From NCBI GenBank assembly GCA_025355465.1, contig JANXZO010000042.1, forward strand, positions 1 to 64,000: 64,000 nt of DNA. The letters run 5' to 3'. Position numbers and translations under genes: made by a program. Origin of the DNA: Bacteroidales bacterium (GTDB taxonomy: Bacteria; Bacteroidota; Bacteroidia; Bacteroidales; FEN-979). Below the pieces are notes generated by a model, which did not search any database, had not been told where the DNA came from, and saw only the letters and a list, made by a program, of their open reading frames with translations. Positions within the stretch are counted from its first letter, which is position 1. Each line of letters starts with the position of its first letter. Shown one piece after another: positions 61,405 to 64,000 of the stretch.

Positions 61405-62343
61405 TCAATAGCGCAGGATTTCGATTTTCGACACGGCGGTCTTGATGGTCAGGTAAACCTTGTTCCTGCTTGAATTAAAACCTGGCGTCTGGTAAACACC
61501 GTCTCCCTTTTTGTCAAGTCCTTCAAACTCCTTGCTAACCAGGAAAGACTCGGATCTTACTTCGCAACCGCTTCCCTTTGGAACCGACACTTTGATGGAG
61601 GAGGCTCCTGCATTAAATGTCATGACGGTTTTTGGATTCTTCTCCCCGATGGTAACATCAATGGAGGAAGCTCCTGCGTTGAATACAGTGGTGTCTATCC
61701 TGTAATCCCTCAGGTCGAGCGTGATCTCAGCGGCGCCAATGTCGAAATCCAGGTTCCAGGCCGGTTTCTCATTCAGGGTAATGTCAACCTTGTTTTTTAC
61801 ATCCGAACGACGCACATAGGTTTTCTCCATTTTCAGGTTTACACTTTTTACCCCGTTTGAATCGCTTGTGGTTAGTGAGTAATTTCCAATATTTCCGGTC
61901 TTACTGAATGACATAAAATCTGAAGTAACCCCTTGTATTCCGAAATTTCCCGCGGCAGCCACAAGTTTCAGAACTCCTTTTCGGGAAAGGGAATCAAATG
62001 GTACGGTGAGTGTCTGATCACTGGAGTTTCCTGCAGAATCTGACTCTTCATCATCAAAATTCCAATCGGATCCTGTGATTTCATGATTATGAAAGAAATA
62101 CCAGGGGGAGCGGTGGGTGAGACGGTCGAAGAATGCTATGGTAAAAGCAAGAACGACCAGAAGGCCGGCAATTTTTATCCAGTCCTTTACAGGAAGGATG
62201 GAGATTCCCCACAAGATGAGAATCAGAGGCCAGAGGCTCCAGAAGGCCCGCATTCCAAATTCAAGCACGCCGAAGTTGTTCAGCATGAATAATACCCCGA
62301 TCGCGATCAGGATAAAAGCCCAGAAAACATGACGGTATTTCAT
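61405..62343 (-). CDS. LiaF-like membrane protein (DUF5668 + cell-wall response domain)
   Basis: A 312-residue protein with three or four N-terminal helices (about 5-75: HVFWAFILIAIGVLFMLNNFGV ... WSLWPLILILWGISIL ... IKIAGLLVVLAFTIAFF) and a soluble beta-rich domain (about 120-312) with repeats such as AGASSIDVTIG and AGASSIKVSVPKG. This is the layout of LiaF/VraT-like cell-envelope stress proteins. It follows a PspC-domain gene by 12 bases, a pairing common in envelope-stress operons. The phenotype is not known in this phylum. Confidence 0.85.
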   Translation of the reverse strand: MKYRHVFWAFILIAIGVLFMLNNFGVLEFGMRAFWSLWPLILILWGISILPVKDWIKIAGLLVVLAFTIAFFDRLTHRSPWYFFHNHEITGSDWNFDDEESDSAGNSSDQTLTVPFDSLSRKGVLKLVAAAGNFGIQGVTSDFMSFSKTGNIGNYSLTTSDSNGVKSVNLKMEKTYVRRSDVKNKVDITLNEKPAWNLDFDIGAAEITLDLRDYRIDTTVFNAGASSIDVTIGEKNPKTVMTFNAGASSIKVSVPKGSGCEVRSESFLVSKEFEGLDKKGDGVYQTPGFNSSRNKVYLTIKTAVSKIEILRY

Positions 62344-62355
62344 AACTGTATATTT

Positions 62356-62832
62356 TTATTTTTTCTTGCCTGAAAATGCATTGATGAGGAGGCCAACCCC
62401 GATAACAATAATGATGACCGGCCAGAGATCGCTGAAATCAAAACTCGGAAAAAACTCATCGGCCAGGAAAAGAATACCCAGCGTAATCAAAACGAGCCCG
62501 CCGATCAGACTTCCTTTCTGTCGCTGTTTCGCAGGGTTTATGGATGAATTAAGAGGCTGGTCAGGAGAGGTAGTGCTTTCCGGAGATGAATTTTCCGGTT
62601 GTGCGGGATTGGTGGCACTCTGGTTTGCTGCGTTTGTGAATTCCATTGGCTTTTCGGGAGTTACAATCCACAAAATGAGGTAGATGATCACACCTCCGCC
62701 ACCGGCAAAAGTGAGAATAATAAACAATAGTCGGACAAGCATCGGATCCATCAGAAAATATTCTCCAAGTCCGGCTGCCACACCACCGACTTTTCGGTCC
62801 GTTCGGCTTCTGTAAAAACGTTTGGGTTCCAT
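62356..62832 (-). CDS. PspC-domain membrane protein
   Basis: A 158-residue protein. The first 60 residues are a PspC domain (RFYRSRTDRKVGGVAAGLGEYFLMDPMLVRLLFIILTFAGGGGVIIYLILWIVTP), then a Ser/Pro/Gln-rich linker (62-108) and two short helices at the C-terminus (GGLVLITLGILFLADEFF, WPVIIIVIGVGLLI) like the start of LiaF. PspC proteins take part in membrane-stress responses. It is co-transcribed with the LiaF-like gene. No PspA or sensor is near. Confidence 0.9.
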   Translation of the reverse strand: MEPKRFYRSRTDRKVGGVAAGLGEYFLMDPMLVRLLFIILTFAGGGGVIIYLILWIVTPEKPMEFTNAANQSATNPAQPENSSPESTTSPDQPLNSSINPAKQRQKGSLIGGLVLITLGILFLADEFFPSFDFSDLWPVIIIVIGVGLLINAFSGKKK

Positions 62833-62953
62833 TTATTTCAGTTTTTGGGTGATTTCGTGGTTTTAGACGTGCCGTAATTAGAAAGGTTACAGCAAACCAG
62901 CCGGCAAGTGGTGTGATATCATAAAAAGTAAAAACCTTCCGGAATCCACGTGT

Positions 62954-63787
62954 TTAATCGGCAGGTTCCTGTTTCTTTGCGTAAATGCGGGAGGAGATGG
63001 CAACACTGATTTCAAAAAGTGCATACAGCGGGATAGCCACCACCAGCTGGCTGAAAATATCAGGGCTCGGAGTGATCACCCCGGCCAGTATCAGGATGAT
63101 GACGAGTGCATGTTTCCGATATTTTTTCAACAGCTTTGGGGTGACGATTCCAATCTTGGTAAGGAAAAGGACCAGCACCGGCAATTCAAAAAGCAGTCCC
63201 ATCAGCAGGGTCATCAGGGTAATGGAACTCACATAAGAATTTAGGGCAATCTGATTGGCTACGGATGCACTTACTACGTATCCGCCTAAAAAATTGATCA
63301 TCAGCGGGGCAACAATAAAATAGCTGAAAAGTACCCCCAGGATAAACAAAATGGATATGATGGTCACCGCTCCGCGCGAACTGCGTACCTCATTTTCGGT
63401 TAACCCGGGTTTTACAAATCTCCATAGCTCCCATAGCACGTAGGGCAGGGCAATAATCAAACCGGCAACGAGCGAAATGTTCATATGCGACATGAATTGT
63501 CCGGCCAGACTTATATTGATCAGGTTGAAAGAGGAAGGGTCTACACAAAGGGAAGGCATTGAAAACGATTCACCCAGTTTGCAGAGCAGGCGATAGGTAA
63601 TGAAAGATTTCGATTTGGGCGCCAGTATGATATCGTCAAACAGCACCTCCTTGAACATGAAGGCAACAATCGATGTTACCAGAATTGCAATCAGACTTCT
63701 CCAGAGGGTTCCCCGTAACTGGTCCAGATGTTCCCAGAAAGTCATCTCTGTCTCTTCATCGGTTCCCGGAAATCGTTTTCCCCACAT
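62954..63787 (-). CDS. tatC: twin-arginine translocase subunit TatC
   Basis: A 277-residue inner-membrane protein that recognises twin-arginine signal peptides and exports folded proteins. Seen: MTFWEHLDQLRGTLWRSL with the conserved Glu/Leu pair, FMSHMNISLVAGLIIALPYVLWELWRFVKPGLTENE (the family hallmark with ALPY, FxxPGL), and six helices. An ATG at 63745 is the start of the conserved part; 63787 gives a short acidic extension and is kept since the frame is open and no promoter rules it out. TatA/B genes are not in the window. Divergent from the gene at 63884. Confidence 0.95.
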   Translation of the reverse strand: MWGKRFPGTDEETEMTFWEHLDQLRGTLWRSLIAILVTSIVAFMFKEVLFDDIILAPKSKSFITYRLLCKLGESFSMPSLCVDPSSFNLINISLAGQFMSHMNISLVAGLIIALPYVLWELWRFVKPGLTENEVRSSRGAVTIISILFILGVLFSYFIVAPLMINFLGGYVVSASVANQIALNSYVSSITLMTLLMGLLFELPVLVLFLTKIGIVTPKLLKKYRKHALVIILILAGVITPSPDIFSQLVVAIPLYALFEISVAISSRIYAKKQEPAD

Positions 63788-63835
63788 TTGGTGCTTTTTA
63801 ACCGGGCAAAGGTAGGTATAAATATTTTCGTCATT

Positions 63836-63867
63836 CTTGTAAAAGGAACCGGAATTTTGTATTTTTG
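63836..63867 (+). promoter_or_regulatory. promoter (CTTG-N20-TATTTTTG)
   Basis: TATTTTTG at 63860-63867 is an exact -7 box with CTTG at 63836-63839, 20 bases upstream, as in the Bacteroidetes consensus. The ATG at 63884 follows by 16 bases. Confidence 0.75.
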
Positions 63868-63883
63868 AATAAAATAAACCTAT

Positions 63884-64000
63884 ATGCCTGAACGTGAAAT
63901 TATCCTTGAACAGATGCTTAAGGTGTTAAAAGACATTGAGACAAATACTTGTGATAAGCAGTTCTTCCCTGAAACAAATCTCATTGAGAAGAGGCTTGAT
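63884..64000 (+). CDS. 5' end of a gene cut by the window; possible acyl-carrier-like protein
   Basis: The last 117 bases read open as 39 residues: MPEREIILEQMLKVLKDIE, then ...FFPETNLIEKRLD at the edge. A first amphipathic helix followed by a PETNL-type loop and LD at the point where acyl carrier proteins have their D-S-L site fits the ACP fold. The key Ser would be the next residue, outside the window, so this is only a hint. A good promoter lies just upstream. Confidence 0.55.
   Translation, partial: MPEREIILEQMLKVLKDIETNTCDKQFFPETNLIEKRLD

Overview
The window reads as chromosomal DNA of an uncultivated-type Bacteroidota, most likely order Bacteroidales or a close relative. The signs are consistent: promoters of the TAnnTTTG (-7) type, some with a TTG/TTTG about 20 bases upstream; almost no Shine-Dalgarno sequences; secreted proteins with type IX secretion (T9SS) type A C-terminal sorting domains; a TonB-dependent receptor and TonB protein of Bacteroidetes style; and a periplasmic-propeller (Reg_prop/Y_Y_Y) histidine kinase. 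The genus cannot be told from this alone.

Layout. 1-140: tail of an IS5-type transposase. 208-3534: a secreted unknown and a secreted C10 cysteine peptidase, convergent on a shared terminator. 3713-8989: a tight five-gene mevalonate operon (type 2 IPP isomerase, HMG-CoA reductase, a GHMP kinase of unassigned substrate, diphosphomevalonate decarboxylase, mevalonate kinase). 8976-13758: two polytopic GT-C-like membrane proteins and an exported 1-Cys peroxiredoxin on the minus strand. 14124-17183: two surface/secreted repeat proteins. 17201-17383: initiator tRNA with its own promoter and terminator, followed by a decayed DUF454 gene. 17691-21108: era, der, hslR-like and tonB. 21162-26272: small Cys-rich exported protein and two sensor kinases. 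26350-31169: dtd, then pdxJ, M19 dipeptidase, PrsW-family protease, ECF sigma factor and a one-pass candidate anti-sigma. 31183-36278: ABCG-like transporter, lipoprotein, MDR dehydrogenase.

36366-56720 is the most unusual part: two divergent gene strings that look like one sensory unit. Leftward from about 49637: nSTAND-WD40 ATPase, TPR-TonB receptor, formyltransferase-like enzyme, nucleotide-translocase-like protein with HEAT repeats, and propeller histidine kinase. Rightward from 49764: a soluble histidine kinase closely related to the propeller kinase's output half, a receiver-PP2C phosphatase, a STAS protein with a new C-terminal region, a permease fused to two substrate-binding domains, and its ATPase. 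This suggests nutrient or ligand uptake wired to a phosphatase/STAS partner switch.

56701-60476 is a compact operon of a lysine 2,3-aminomutase-like radical SAM enzyme, two ATP-grasp ligases and a GNAT acetyltransferase, predicted to make a beta-lysine-derived small peptide or osmolyte. 60634-64000 holds an alpha/beta hydrolase, two envelope-stress type membrane proteins (LiaF-like, PspC), TatC, and the start of a possible acyl-carrier-like gene cut by the window edge.
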